64,000 nucleotides of DNA from Bacteroidales bacterium (GCA_017417385.1 JAFPZF010000068.1:46057-110056), one strand, 5' to 3'; shown: positions 35,567 to 45,650, counted from the first letter of the stretch. Translations and numbers: made by a program. Notes: generated by a model from the sequence alone, not told the origin.

Positions 35567-38500
35567 ATGAGAAGTGTATACGGATTATTGGGTTTGTTAT
35601 TTGCGCTTTTCCTAATGTTGCCTGTAGGAAATAGTGTGGAAGCTCAAACTATTTTCCAGACAGCAAAGAATGGTGGGTATTGGTATACTCTTACCCCTCC
35701 AGCAAAGTCGGCGTCATACATGTTCAACGGAAAATCCACCAAGGTTTCGCTTAGTTACTTTAAAATGTGGGATTCGTATGAGTATGATGAAGAAGGAGAA
35801 TTGATATGGAAGGGTGATGTTCAAGTTGGGGCGACTGGTATATCGTCATCAATTTTGATGACTCAGTCAGAAGCTAGCGGTGCTGACATTTTTGTCAGTG
35901 CAGATTGTAAGACGTACTACTATTCAGGATTTGGTGTATTACCGACATTGTCGTCTGTGACATTTTGTTATCCAGAACCGTATTATGATGCTTTAGAGTT
36001 CATTAATGCTGGTGATTGGGATTATGAGGAGGATGGGAATCCAGAGGATTATTTAACGGAAGAGCATTTCGCTGGAGTCTTTATACGCGGAGAGAAATCT
36101 GAAGTCAATTCGCTGAATTTCGGTCAAGTGTTAGGAGTTGGAAAGTTAGTTCTTGAGACGGAAGGCTTTCCAGGAGGTGACTTTAGTGACTTCTTGAGTA
36201 GTGATTACTCTATTATTGAGTTTGGTGGTTCGTTGAATAATGCTTATATCACTTTGCCAAGTAGAATTTCAAGCTATCCTAGGTTAAGGTTAAGTGGTGG
36301 AAATGGTACTATGGTTGAAGTCGGCAATAACATATCTGCACTTACATTAGATGTCACTAACCCAGTTACTGTTAGTTCAAATGTGACTGTCTCAGACGAA
36401 CTTAGTGTAGGTTCTACTATTGAAGTGGGCGAGAATGGTTGTGTTATGCTTGAAAACACGGACATTAATAACTTGATTTTCGCTGGAGGTAGTATTTGGG
36501 GAAAGTATGGAATGAATTTGTCAGAGGGAAGTTATGAGTTTCCTTTGAATGATGCGACTGGTAGTAGGTCTTTAAATGTTTCGCTTGTCAGCGAAGACGA
36601 AGGCAACATTACCTTTAATTATCAGTTAGGGTCGATAGCGTCTCTCGTAGGTTCATCGGATTTGCAATTTGATGACAGTTACTGTGAGGTAGAAGGAAGT
36701 TTTTCGGGCGACTTTACATTCACGTTTGATGGAGAAAGTTCGCTCGCTACGGATTTGGCTCAGTGGAAACTTTATGTGTGGAATGGAAGCACATTGACAG
36801 AGGCCTCGGAGTATAATTCTACTTCAAATACCTTCACTGCAACGGTCAATGGCGGCACGCATGTATGGTTCACACTTGCAAAGGAAATAGTAGAAGACAA
36901 CACGAAGACTTGGACTGGCGAGTATGGTGACGACTGGTATGCTGCTGGTAATTGGTCTCCAGCAGGAGTTCCGACGGCAGAGTCTGTTGTGACGATACCG
37001 TACTTAGGCGAAAGCTCTAACTATCCTGTAATAGGTTATCATAGTGAAGTTGCAAAGGCGGCTTCAATTGAGATTAAGTCGGGAGCGATTCTGACCGTAG
37101 GAAAAGAGGCGGTAGTTAAAGGTACGGCGCAGATAATTGGAGGCGGAAATCTTGAGGTAGTTGGAAGTACTGATGGAATTTTTGGACAAGGCGATTTGAT
37201 TATCAATCATCATTGTACGGACAATTCTACATATAAAGGAATGTGCTCAGTAAGAGCTGACATATCTTGTAATGTTGTCGTCAACAGGGTTGTGTCTGGC
37301 AGAAGAGTTTGGTATATGGGTTCTTCTGTCAGAAGTGGAGAAGTTGCTTCAGAAAACGAGAACACGACTATCAGAACGCTAGATGCTGTTAGCAACGAGT
37401 ATGAAGAGCACACGGCATTTGCTTCAGATATGATGGTAGGCAACAGTTATAGGTATGATGTAAGGGGAGCGCATACGATTACGCAGACAGGAAGGGTCTC
37501 TGCCACTAATTTGGTGGCAACGAGTACTAAGGGACTATCTCTATATGATTATGGGGAAGGAACGGTAGAGAATCCGATAGGATGGAACTTGGTTGCAAAT
37601 CCGTTCTCGTATTCATTGCCTATCTGTGAGGATGTCATTAAATTGGGAGCTTGCGAGAAAGCGGTATCCTATTACAAGTTAGTAGGTAACGAGTACGTAC
37701 CTCAGTCGGTATCATTAACGGGAGTTAGTTCCGTCGGGGATGCGACAGAGTATTTAGCAGCAAACCAGGGTTTCTTTGTTAAGGCGACGTCTGAAGGTGC
37801 AACTATTACGATAGATCCAAGAACAGTAAGTCTGTCGGCAAGTACAGTTGCATTGAAGAGTTTGAAGGTCAATACGGATGTTCTCCATCTTGAGATTAGC
37901 TCGGAAGGTCTTGCGACAAGGTCTATGGCATTGGCATTTGCAGTGAAGGCGAGCGATGCGTCGCTGCCGGAGTTGGCAGGTGCGGACTACAATGGAATCT
38001 ATGGAGTGAAGGGTGACAACCTGTTGTTGATAGCAGGATATCCGGCATTGGCGAGGGCGGTAGCTGAGGGCACGACGATGCCGATAGCAGTAGAGCTCTC
38101 GAAGGATGCAGACATGTGGACGATCACAGCGAGCGACATAGACAGGTTCAACACGAGGTATGACGTATACTTGCTAGACAAGGCGAACGGCAACGTCGTG
38201 AACTTGAGGGAGGCGAAGAGCTACACGTTCACGAGTGACGTGAAGGGCCAGCTCGTCAAGGACAGGTTCGTAGTATCGTTCAGCAAGCCGGAGGTTGACA
38301 ATCCTGACGATCCAGGTGACGAGACGACAGCAGTCGAGACCGTCGAGGCTCAGAGCGAGATAGCAATCAATGCGATAGGCAATGCAGAGGTTGCGGTAGC
38401 GGCTAAGGGCGATGCAGACGTTACGGTCTACAACTTGGCAGGTGTGCCGGTCAAGACGGCGAAGGTCAAGGGTGGCAATGGTGTAGTCGCCGTAGGCAGC

Positions 38501-38569
38501 AAGGGTCTGTACGTAGTGAAGGTTGCTACGGAGAGCGGGGTGGCATCTAAGAAGCTGCTCGTGAAGTAG
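35567..38569 (+). CDS. Large secreted protein with C-terminal T9SS sorting domain
   Basis: 1000 residues. Signal peptide MRSVYGLLGLLFALFLMLPVGNSVEAQ, then a long beta-rich region with repeated Ser/Gly/Asn segments that I cannot assign, a WTGEYGDDWYAAGNWSPAGVP segment near residue 450, and a C-terminal type A sorting domain (VTVYNLAGVPVKTAKVKGG ... GLYVVKVATESGVASKKLLVK). T9SS substrates cross the outer membrane and are usually attached to A-LPS. Codon and base composition change inside the gene: the first about 770 codons are AT-rich, the last about 220 have the GC-rich AGG/GAG style of the neighbouring genes. A hairpin and a terminator follow. Confidence 0.87.
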   Translation: MRSVYGLLGLLFALFLMLPVGNSVEAQTIFQTAKNGGYWYTLTPPAKSASYMFNGKSTKVSLSYFKMWDSYEYDEEGELIWKGDVQVGATGISSSILMTQSEASGADIFVSADCKTYYYSGFGVLPTLSSVTFCYPEPYYDALEFINAGDWDYEEDGNPEDYLTEEHFAGVFIRGEKSEVNSLNFGQVLGVGKLVLETEGFPGGDFSDFLSSDYSIIEFGGSLNNAYITLPSRISSYPRLRLSGGNGTMVEVGNNISALTLDVTNPVTVSSNVTVSDELSVGSTIEVGENGCVMLENTDINNLIFAGGSIWGKYGMNLSEGSYEFPLNDATGSRSLNVSLVSEDEGNITFNYQLGSIASLVGSSDLQFDDSYCEVEGSFSGDFTFTFDGESSLATDLAQWKLYVWNGSTLTEASEYNSTSNTFTATVNGGTHVWFTLAKEIVEDNTKTWTGEYGDDWYAAGNWSPAGVPTAESVVTIPYLGESSNYPVIGYHSEVAKAASIEIKSGAILTVGKEAVVKGTAQIIGGGNLEVVGSTDGIFGQGDLIINHHCTDNSTYKGMCSVRADISCNVVVNRVVSGRRVWYMGSSVRSGEVASENENTTIRTLDAVSNEYEEHTAFASDMMVGNSYRYDVRGAHTITQTGRVSATNLVATSTKGLSLYDYGEGTVENPIGWNLVANPFSYSLPICEDVIKLGACEKAVSYYKLVGNEYVPQSVSLTGVSSVGDATEYLAANQGFFVKATSEGATITIDPRTVSLSASTVALKSLKVNTDVLHLEISSEGLATRSMALAFAVKASDASLPELAGADYNGIYGVKGDNLLLIAGYPALARAVAEGTTMPIAVELSKDADMWTITASDIDRFNTRYDVYLLDKANGNVVNLREAKSYTFTSDVKGQLVKDRFVVSFSKPEVDNPDDPGDETTAVETVEAQSEIAINAIGNAEVAVAAKGDADVTVYNLAGVPVKTAKVKGGNGVVAVGSKGLYVVKVATESGVASKKLLVK

Positions 38570-38570
38570 C

Positions 38571-38605
38571 GGGAACTTCTATAAATTGCATATAGTTTAT
38601 AGAAG
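38571..38605. repeat. 16-base repeat copy 2 with inverted partner
   Basis: GGGAACTTCTATAAAT is identical to 20280-20295. Here CTTCTATAAA (38576-38585) is followed after ten bases by its perfect inverse TTTATAGAAG (38596-38605). It begins two bases after the stop of the T9SS gene, with no T-run. Confidence 0.7.
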
Positions 38606-38640
38606 CCCACTGGAAAGAAATTGTTTCTAATGGCTATCTG

Positions 38641-38682
38641 GATTGCCGGTGTCTCCGAGCGGGATGCCGGCAATCATTTTTT
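38641..38682 (+). terminator. Terminator after the T9SS substrate
   Basis: GATTGCCGG (38641-38649) pairs with CCGGCAATC (38667-38675), then ATTTTTTTA. Confidence 0.88.
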
Positions 38683-38704
38683 TATAGGGAAGACGGAAAA
38701 TGAG

Positions 38705-38712
38705 TATCTTTG
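38705..38712 (+). promoter_or_regulatory. Promoter -7 element TATCTTTG of the AAA-ATPase gene
   Basis: Exact TAnnTTTG match 27 bases before the start at 38740, just after the terminator. Confidence 0.65.
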
Positions 38713-38739
38713 TAGAAAAGATTTTTAAGACAAATAGGT

Positions 38740-40473
38740 ATGGAACAGATAAAGCGTTTGCCGTTGGGGGTGTCGAACTTCAGGTATTTGAGGGAAGACA
38801 ACAGGTATTTTGTGGATAATACACAGTATATCGAGAGGCTCGAGAAGTTGTCTAATTTTCTGTTTCTCGTGCGTCCACGTCGTTTTGGGAAGAGTCTGTT
38901 CCTAAGTATGCTGGAGAGCTATTATGACATAGATCAGAAGGACGATTTTGACAAGTTGTTTGGTGGACTATGGATACACGAGCATCCGACGGATAATAGG
39001 GGAAAGTATCTGGTGATGCGATATGACTTTTCGCAGGTGCGGGGAAATTTGGAGGAGTTGCCGAGAGCGTTTAATGATTATTGTGAGAAGGTGATTGGTG
39101 ATTTTGTATCTAACTATGCGCATTACTTTTCGGATGGGTTCATAGATGAGTTAAAAGAGGAGAAGGATGCGTTTGGCAAGCTGGGGTTAGTATTATTTAA
39201 ATGCAAACGGTTGTGTTTGCCGCTGTACCTGATAGTCGACGAGTATGACAACTTCACGAACGTCGTCTTGAACTCACGAGGGCTGGCGGACTACGAGGCG
39301 ATAACGCACGGGGAGGGATTCTTCAGGGACTACTTCAAGCTATTCAAGCCAAATTTCGAGAGGATACTGATGCTCGGGGTCAGTCCCGTGACGATGGACG
39401 ACCTGACGAGCGGGTATAACATAGCGACAAACATCACGCAGGACAGCACCTTCAACGCAATTATGGGATTCTCGGAGCCGCAGGTGAGGGAGATGGTAGA
39501 GTATTATCGCAGGGCGGGGCTGGTGAATATGGAGACAGAGGAAATAGTGGCAGACATGAAGCCGTGGTATGACAACTACTGCTTCAGCAAGGATAGTCTT
39601 GATGATGCTCGTGTGTTCAACTCGGACATGGTGCTATACTATCTCTCGAACGTCATAGAGAAGGGCACGGCGCCTGAGAGTTATCTCGACGAGAATGCGC
39701 GGATGGACTATGGTAAGATACGGAAGTTGATATCCTATGACAAACTGGATATGAGGCGAAAGGGGCTGTTGCTACAGATAGCCAAAGACGGGTATATAAA
39801 CGGTCGGCTTGTCAGACAGTTCCCGGCGCATGAGGTGATAGACGAGTCGAACTTCGTCAGTCTGCTGTATTACTACGGGATGCTGACGATAGGAGGAACG
39901 AGGGGGGCGATGTTGAAGCTGACAATCCCGAACAATAATGCGAGGGAACTGTATTACGAGTATATCTTGAGGGAGTACAACAAGGAAGGCGTCGTAGATA
40001 TGTTCAGGCTCGACGAGCTGGCGTATCAAATGGCGTATGCAGGCGACTGGCGTCCGATGTTTGAGTTCATAGCAGGCCGGTATAGTGAGGATTCGTCGGT
40101 GCGGTCAGGGATCGAGGGGGAGCGGAACTATCAGGGATACATGGCGGCGTATATGGGTCAGTTGTCATATTACCTAGTCTGCCCCGAGATGGAACTGAAT
40201 CATGGGTATGCGGACTTCTTCCTGATGCCGGACAAGATAAGATATAAAGATGTCTCGCATAGTTATATAGTTGAGCTGAAGTATCTTAGCAAGGCGGACT
40301 ATAAGAACGGAGAGACAGCGAAGAAGCAGTGGGACGAGGCGGTAGGTCAGATAAGGGAGTATGCGAAGGCGAAGAGGGTAGGGGTGATGAAGCAGGGTAC
40401 GGAGCTACACTGCATCGTCATCCAGATGAGCGGCGACGAGATAGGGAGGATGGAGGAGATAGACGTTCAGTAA
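38740..40473 (+). CDS. AAA-ATPase-like / PD-(D/E)XK nuclease-like protein
   Basis: 577 residues with the two-part layout common in Bacteroidota and Clostridia: an N-terminal AAA-ATPase-like domain (GVSNFRYLREDNRYFVDNT, LFLVRPRRFGKSLFLSMLES with the Walker A-like RRFGKS, and LIVDEYDNF as Walker B) and a C-terminal PD-(D/E)XK region (YADFFLMPDK ... HSYIVELKYLSKADYK, then AVGQIREYA). The D and E-L-K residues of the nuclease core are visible. These genes occur in many copies and resemble mobile or defence genes, but their activity is untested. Function here is unknown. Confidence 0.85.
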   Translation: MEQIKRLPLGVSNFRYLREDNRYFVDNTQYIERLEKLSNFLFLVRPRRFGKSLFLSMLESYYDIDQKDDFDKLFGGLWIHEHPTDNRGKYLVMRYDFSQVRGNLEELPRAFNDYCEKVIGDFVSNYAHYFSDGFIDELKEEKDAFGKLGLVLFKCKRLCLPLYLIVDEYDNFTNVVLNSRGLADYEAITHGEGFFRDYFKLFKPNFERILMLGVSPVTMDDLTSGYNIATNITQDSTFNAIMGFSEPQVREMVEYYRRAGLVNMETEEIVADMKPWYDNYCFSKDSLDDARVFNSDMVLYYLSNVIEKGTAPESYLDENARMDYGKIRKLISYDKLDMRRKGLLLQIAKDGYINGRLVRQFPAHEVIDESNFVSLLYYYGMLTIGGTRGAMLKLTIPNNNARELYYEYILREYNKEGVVDMFRLDELAYQMAYAGDWRPMFEFIAGRYSEDSSVRSGIEGERNYQGYMAAYMGQLSYYLVCPEMELNHGYADFFLMPDKIRYKDVSHSYIVELKYLSKADYKNGETAKKQWDEAVGQIREYAKAKRVGVMKQGTELHCIVIQMSGDEIGRMEEIDVQ

Positions 40474-40595
40474 GGGAAGAGGAGCGAAGGATAGAAGAGG
40501 GGGCCGTTAATACAGGTCTGAAGGAGGGGTTAGGCCGATGGTGACGGTGCACAATTTTTGGGGGTAAACATTGACATATTTTGCTCATAATTTGT

Positions 40596-40603
40596 TACTT
40601 TTG
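40596..40603 (+). promoter_or_regulatory. Promoter -7 element TACTTTTG of the GH13 gene
   Basis: Exact TAnnTTTG match, 29 bases before the ATG. A TTGACA at 40571 lies 22 bases upstream and may be the -33 element. Confidence 0.65.
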
Positions 40604-40632
40604 TGGTGTAACTCTTTCCATAGTGTGAGACG

Positions 40633-42501
40633 ATGTTAGTCCGCAGGAGTATAATTTTGTGTCTTATAGCCATTTGCTTGGCTGTAGTCGGCTGCACGCA
40701 TGAGGAGCGGGCGGCCTGGTCGGATCGTCGTGGTGCGGAAGTTGTCGGCGACAGCATCCGATTTACGCTATATGCTCCGACACATGAGAGAGTGTGGGTA
40801 GTCGGCAGTTTTTCGGACTGGCAGAAGATCGAGATGCGGAAGGAGAAGGACGTGTTTCGGCTGACGATAGAGAAGCCAGGGTCTGAGTTCATGCTATATC
40901 AGTACGTCTTGAGCAATGGCGTGCGCATCGGGGACCCATATTCCGTGACAGTATTGGACCCTTTGAACGACTGGGAGTTGCCGCGCAGCTCGTGGGTCAG
41001 GCAGTTGCCGCCGTATCCAGTCTCGGAGACTCAGGGATTCGTGACCGTCTTACAGCTGCTTCCGCAGCCGTACAGGTGGGACACGTCGGACGGGTATAGT
41101 ACGCCAACGACATCGCAGCTGAACATATACGAGCTATGTGTCAGGGACTATTGCGTGAGTGACGCTGAGGGAGACAATCTCGAGTTGCTGCAGGAGTCGA
41201 TAGACAGCCTTGCGAGCCTCGGGGTCAATGCCGTCGAGCTGATGCCGATAGCGGAGTTTGAGGGTAATGACTCGTGGGGTTACATGCCAGTATTCCCGTT
41301 TGCGCTCGACAAGGCGTACGGGAGGATGAGTAGCCTGAAGCGATTCGTCGACAACGTCCACAGTCGTGGGATGGCGGTGATACTCGACATAGTCTTGAAC
41401 CACACGTCGGCGATGTGTCCGTTGGTGACGATGGTGTCGGACGGGAAGGGGAATCCGCGAGAGGACAATCCGTGGTATAATACGCGGTCGAACTTTGCGA
41501 ATCCGGATCTACAGTGGGGTCAGGACCTCAATCATGAGAGCCATCAGACCCAGATGCTCGTAGACAGCATATTGTCTTTCTGGATAAAAGAGTATCATGT
41601 CGATGGATTCCGGCTGGACTTCACGAAAGGATTCTCGAATCGGTTTCATCCGGTGGAGGGGGCGGACAGCTTGGGCGTGAAGTATGACCGTCGTCGGATC
41701 GAGCTATTGAAGCGGCTGCACCTATCGGTCAGGAAGGTGAAGCCCGACGTGATCATGATATGTGAGCATTTTGCGGACGAGCCGGAGGAGCAGGAGTTGG
41801 CGAAGGACGGCTACCTGATGTGGACAGATGCGTCGTTGGCCTTTCAGCAGTGCGTCATGGGATATGAGGAGGGCTCGGACGTGAGCCAGATAGACTACAA
41901 ATATCGAGGCTGGTGGTCACCGCGTGCGGTAGGTTACATGGAGAGCCATGATACCGAGAGGATGATGAGGAAGTGCCTCAACATGGGACGTGAGGATGCG
42001 CCAGAGGCGTCACCGAGAGACACGGCGACAGCCTTGAAGAGAGTAGGAGCAGCGGCGACCATATTGGGCGCGATACCGGGTCCGAAGATGATATGGCAGT
42101 ATGGGGAATATGGTTTTGACGTCTCGATAAACGATGGAGGGCGGACGTCGCGGAAGCGGATAGACAGGAGCCTGATGACGGACTCGCTTCACATAGAGCT
42201 GAAGAACAAGTTTGCGAAGATCATGCGGCTGCGCAAGGACGACCCGTTGTTTTCGACGAGTGACTATGATGCGGATCTCAGGGGGCTGGTGAAGACCGTG
42301 CATTTGCGGTATGGAGACCGGGAGTGCCTGACGATAGCTAATTTTGACGTTTATCCGCATGAGTATCAGTTGCCACATTCGCCATCAGGGGAGTGGGTGG
42401 ACTGTTTCACAAGTAAGATATTTTCTACGATGAGTGGAGGCAAGAAGATAACGTTGCCGCCGGCGGCGTCGTATTTATTCATGACAGAGCAGAGCAAGTG
42501 A
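40633..42501 (+). CDS. GH13 alpha-amylase family lipoprotein
   Basis: 622 residues. Lipoprotein signal MLVRRSIILCLIAICLAVVGC; an N-terminal CBM48-like domain (VVGDSIRFTLYAPTHERVWVVGSFSDW); then the GH13 barrel. Catalytic residues can be read: the nucleophile Asp in DGFRLDFT (about residue 326), the acid/base Glu in MICEHFAD (about 378), and the transition-state Asp in ESHDTERM (about 440), with VILDIVLNHTSAMCP as the first conserved region. It should cleave alpha-1,4 or alpha-1,6 glucans at the cell surface or in the periplasm; branching or pullulanase type cannot be decided. The stop overlaps the next gene (GTGA). Confidence 0.88.
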   Translation: MLVRRSIILCLIAICLAVVGCTHEERAAWSDRRGAEVVGDSIRFTLYAPTHERVWVVGSFSDWQKIEMRKEKDVFRLTIEKPGSEFMLYQYVLSNGVRIGDPYSVTVLDPLNDWELPRSSWVRQLPPYPVSETQGFVTVLQLLPQPYRWDTSDGYSTPTTSQLNIYELCVRDYCVSDAEGDNLELLQESIDSLASLGVNAVELMPIAEFEGNDSWGYMPVFPFALDKAYGRMSSLKRFVDNVHSRGMAVILDIVLNHTSAMCPLVTMVSDGKGNPREDNPWYNTRSNFANPDLQWGQDLNHESHQTQMLVDSILSFWIKEYHVDGFRLDFTKGFSNRFHPVEGADSLGVKYDRRRIELLKRLHLSVRKVKPDVIMICEHFADEPEEQELAKDGYLMWTDASLAFQQCVMGYEEGSDVSQIDYKYRGWWSPRAVGYMESHDTERMMRKCLNMGREDAPEASPRDTATALKRVGAAATILGAIPGPKMIWQYGEYGFDVSINDGGRTSRKRIDRSLMTDSLHIELKNKFAKIMRLRKDDPLFSTSDYDADLRGLVKTVHLRYGDRECLTIANFDVYPHEYQLPHSPSGEWVDCFTSKIFSTMSGGKKITLPPAASYLFMTEQSK

Positions 42502-45419
42502 TAGGCGAGGGGAAAAGAGAGGCGAGCAGGCGTAAGCGGAAGGTCATCGTAAGAGTATTAATTGCGGTGGCGTTGTTGCTGTTTGCGTCTTGCGAGAAGA
42601 AGGAAAACAAGAGCGTCGAGTATTCGCGTCAGATAAGAGTCATAGACAGCCTTGTTGCGGCGGCGAAGACCATGCAGCAGATGAACGACCTGATAGACTC
42701 GTTCTACGTGGCGGACAACGTATTGGGCAGGATAGTTGCACTCAGGGAGCAGGGTCGTCGATATAGGAATGAGAGCAGTTTCGACATGGCGTTGAAATCG
42801 CATGCCAAGTCTTTGTCGTTGGCTCAGAGCATCCAGGACACGTTCCAGTACATACAGGCGCTCAACAACATAGGTACGGACTATCGACGGATGGGCATGC
42901 TAGACCTTGCGTCGGAGTTCCATTACAGGGCGTTGGACCTGTGTCCGACCGACACGAACCTGGACAACGTCAAGAACAGAGTCGTCTCACTTAACGGCCT
43001 CGGGAACATATACATGGGCGTCGGGAACTACGAGCAGGCGGACAGCATGTTTCGTCAGGCGTTGTTGGGCGAGAAGAAAGTCGGTAGCAAGGTCGGCGTG
43101 GCGATCAACTATGCGAATCTTGGGTCGATATATCAGAAGCAGGGGAATGTAGATTCGGCGTGGATATATTTCCGACAGTCGATGAGGTACAACAAGGAGG
43201 CGGGCAGTGATGTCGGCATAGCGCTATGCCACACATACTTCGGCAACCTGCATGAGACGCGACAGGAGTATGATGCGGCGATAGCGGAGTACACCTTGTC
43301 GTACGGCATCATGAGCAAGAGCAAGGACGAGTGGCATGCATTGACGCCGTGTCTTGCGTTGGCTCGCATATCGTTCCTGCTGAAGCGGAATAAGGACGTC
43401 ATGAAGTACATAGACGAGGCGGAGGTGATGGCGACGTCGATAAGGTCTCCGGAGCATCTGGCACAGATATACAAGTTGCTGTATCAGGTGAACTTGTCGA
43501 GGGGTGACGACAAGGCGGCTCTCGAGTCGTACATCAAGTCGGTCCAGTACAATGACAGTGTCGTCAATTTCAAGAAGATCAACGAGATTCAGAACGTCCG
43601 CATGAACATAGAGCGAGGTCGTCAGCAGGAGAAGATACGGATAGTCGAGAGCAACCTACATCAGGAGCGGAAGTCGAAGCGTGTAGGGTTCATAGTGTTC
43701 AGTTTAGCAGTCTTGGCGTTGTTGCTTGTGATAGGACAGTTCGTCTACGTGATGAGGCTTCAGGCTCGCCAGCAGAAGATACAGAAGGAGCTCCAGGAGA
43801 CGAAGGACAGATTCTTCACGAACATCACGCACGAGTTCCGAACGCCGTTGACAGTCATACAGGCAGCTGCGAGCGAGCTTCAGACGAACAACAAGGCAGG
43901 CGACGAGAGCATAGAGCGGGCGTCGACAAGCATCATGCGACAGAGCGACGGGTTGCTACAGCTCGTCAATCAGTTGCTAGACATAGCGAAGATGTCGGCC
44001 GTCGGGGCGATAGTCGAGCCGGAGTGGCGTCGAGGAAACATCGTCGACTTCATCAGCAACGTTGTGGAGGGATATCTAGACTTTGCGGCGGGGAAGGGAC
44101 TCAAGATAGGAGTCAACGCGCAGCTGTATAACATACAGATGGACTTCATCCCGGACTACATGCAGAAGATACTACGTAACTTGCTGTCGAACTCAATAAA
44201 GTTCACGGAGAGTGGAGGGTCGATAACAGTCTCGATCAAGAAGGAGTCCGACAACCTGATGATGTCGGTCACAGACACGGGACAGGGCATGACTGAGGAG
44301 GAGCAGCAGCATGTCTTCGAGCCGTTCTATCAGGCGTCGAGCGGGATAGCTATCTTTGGCACGGGAGTCGGGTTGTCCGTTGCTAAGATGGCGGTAGACT
44401 CCATGGGAGGCGACATCAGAGTCACAAGCAAGAAGGGCGAGGGGACGCGGTTTGACATACGACTGCCGCTGAAGCATGGCAAGGAAGTCTACAGTGAGCT
44501 TGGCGAGTACAAGTTGATGCCAGTGACCGAGTTGAAGGCCGATGCGGAGACCGCGTTGGTCGATGACGTCCCGGAGAACGAGGGAGCGACCCGGATACTC
44601 ATAGTCGAGGACTCGCATGAGGTCGCGTTCTACATGGCGCGCCAGCTCAACAAGTACTATCATATCTCGTTTGCCGTCAATGGAAACGAAGGTTTCGAGA
44701 AGGCCAAGGCGATAGTCCCGGACCTTATCATCTCAGACATAATGATGCCGGGAATCGACGGATATCAGTTGTGCAAGCAGATACGAGCTGACGAGCTGCT
44801 ATGCCACATCCCCATACTGATGGTGACGGCGAAGGTGACGTCGAACGACAGGCTGCGGGGCATCGAGGCAGGGTGTGACGGGTATGTCGAGAAGCCGTTC
44901 CGGTCTGAGGAGCTACGCGTCAGGGTCGAGAAGTTGCTCGAGATGCGCAGGCGACTTCAGATAAAGTATAGTGGTCAGCAGCCGAGAGGAGAGCAGGCAT
45001 CGGCGGACGTCGTAGAGGAGGTTGTCCAGGGGGATTCGGAGACCAATACGAAGACAGGCTTCCTGTCAGTTCAGGACCAGGTGTTCCTAGACAAGATGAC
45101 GGCGGTCGTCAAGGAGCATTTGGACGACAGCGAGTTGACGGCGGCGACGCTGGCAGACCACATGTCGTTGACGCGCCATCAGCTCAACAGAAAAGTCAAT
45201 GCGATAACGGGCGACACGACGACGACCTTCATAACCAACTACAGGCTTGACATGGCGAAGGAGTATCTGAGAGGTTCGACGACGCCGATAGCAGAGGTGT
45301 CAGCCATGTGCGGGTTCAATGGAGTCGCATACTTCAGTTCGTTGTTCAAGAAGCATACGGGCGTGACGCCGAGCCAGTGGCGAGCTGGTCAGGGCGAGAC
45401 GCACGAGGTCGCCAGTTGA
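42498..45419 (+). CDS. Hybrid two-component system: TPR sensor kinase, receiver and AraC regulator in one chain
   Basis: 973 residues. N-terminal hydrophobic signal ending FASC (possible lipidation), then TPR repeats in the periplasm (about residues 75-375: ALNNIGTDYRRMGMLDLASEF, LNGLGNIYMGVGNYEQADSMF, NYANLGSIYQKQGNVDSAW). A membrane helix lies near 395-420. HisKA has its His in NITHEFRTPLTV (about 446), followed by the ATPase domain (NLLSNSIKFTESGG, DTGQGM, GVGLSVAK). The receiver Asp is in LIISDIMMPG (about 748), and an AraC HTH ends the protein. The start is GTG at 42498, overlapping the GH13 stop. It probably senses a product of that enzyme and controls local genes; this is inference. 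Confidence 0.9.
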   Translation: MIGEGKREASRRKRKVIVRVLIAVALLLFASCEKKENKSVEYSRQIRVIDSLVAAAKTMQQMNDLIDSFYVADNVLGRIVALREQGRRYRNESSFDMALKSHAKSLSLAQSIQDTFQYIQALNNIGTDYRRMGMLDLASEFHYRALDLCPTDTNLDNVKNRVVSLNGLGNIYMGVGNYEQADSMFRQALLGEKKVGSKVGVAINYANLGSIYQKQGNVDSAWIYFRQSMRYNKEAGSDVGIALCHTYFGNLHETRQEYDAAIAEYTLSYGIMSKSKDEWHALTPCLALARISFLLKRNKDVMKYIDEAEVMATSIRSPEHLAQIYKLLYQVNLSRGDDKAALESYIKSVQYNDSVVNFKKINEIQNVRMNIERGRQQEKIRIVESNLHQERKSKRVGFIVFSLAVLALLLVIGQFVYVMRLQARQQKIQKELQETKDRFFTNITHEFRTPLTVIQAAASELQTNNKAGDESIERASTSIMRQSDGLLQLVNQLLDIAKMSAVGAIVEPEWRRGNIVDFISNVVEGYLDFAAGKGLKIGVNAQLYNIQMDFIPDYMQKILRNLLSNSIKFTESGGSITVSIKKESDNLMMSVTDTGQGMTEEEQQHVFEPFYQASSGIAIFGTGVGLSVAKMAVDSMGGDIRVTSKKGEGTRFDIRLPLKHGKEVYSELGEYKLMPVTELKADAETALVDDVPENEGATRILIVEDSHEVAFYMARQLNKYYHISFAVNGNEGFEKAKAIVPDLIISDIMMPGIDGYQLCKQIRADELLCHIPILMVTAKVTSNDRLRGIEAGCDGYVEKPFRSEELRVRVEKLLEMRRRLQIKYSGQQPRGEQASADVVEEVVQGDSETNTKTGFLSVQDQVFLDKMTAVVKEHLDDSELTAATLADHMSLTRHQLNRKVNAITGDTTTTFITNYRLDMAKEYLRGSTTPIAEVSAMCGFNGVAYFSSLFKKHTGVTPSQWRAGQGETHEVAS

Positions 45420-45642
45420 GATTGCCTGCTAGAGGCCGGTTTTTCGGAAAGAGACATAGATTGAAGAGGAAGGGCGGCATGGCGGAGGTCGTGCTGAGGG
45501 AGAGTTGTCTGGCATCGAGAAAGAAGCCGTTGGTGGGATTGTTGAGGGAGTGAATACAAGGTGTCAAGCGGGCTCGGGACAGATGTAAGATAGCGGGTCA
45601 ATCAGAATGCCGATATGGGGATACGCTTTGAGAAATTTTCAG

Positions 45643-45650
45643 TACCTTTG
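45643..45650 (+). promoter_or_regulatory. Promoter -7 element TACCTTTG before exbB
   Basis: Exact TAnnTTTG match, 37 bases before the exbB ATG. The rest of the gap 45420-45642 shows no gene, hairpin or clear -33 box. Confidence 0.65.

Noticed and set aside
38740..40473. Active transposon or defence island around the AAA-ATPase/nuclease-like gene
   Set aside because: No terminal repeats, integrase or companion defence gene was seen; the gene has its own promoter between ordinary genes.
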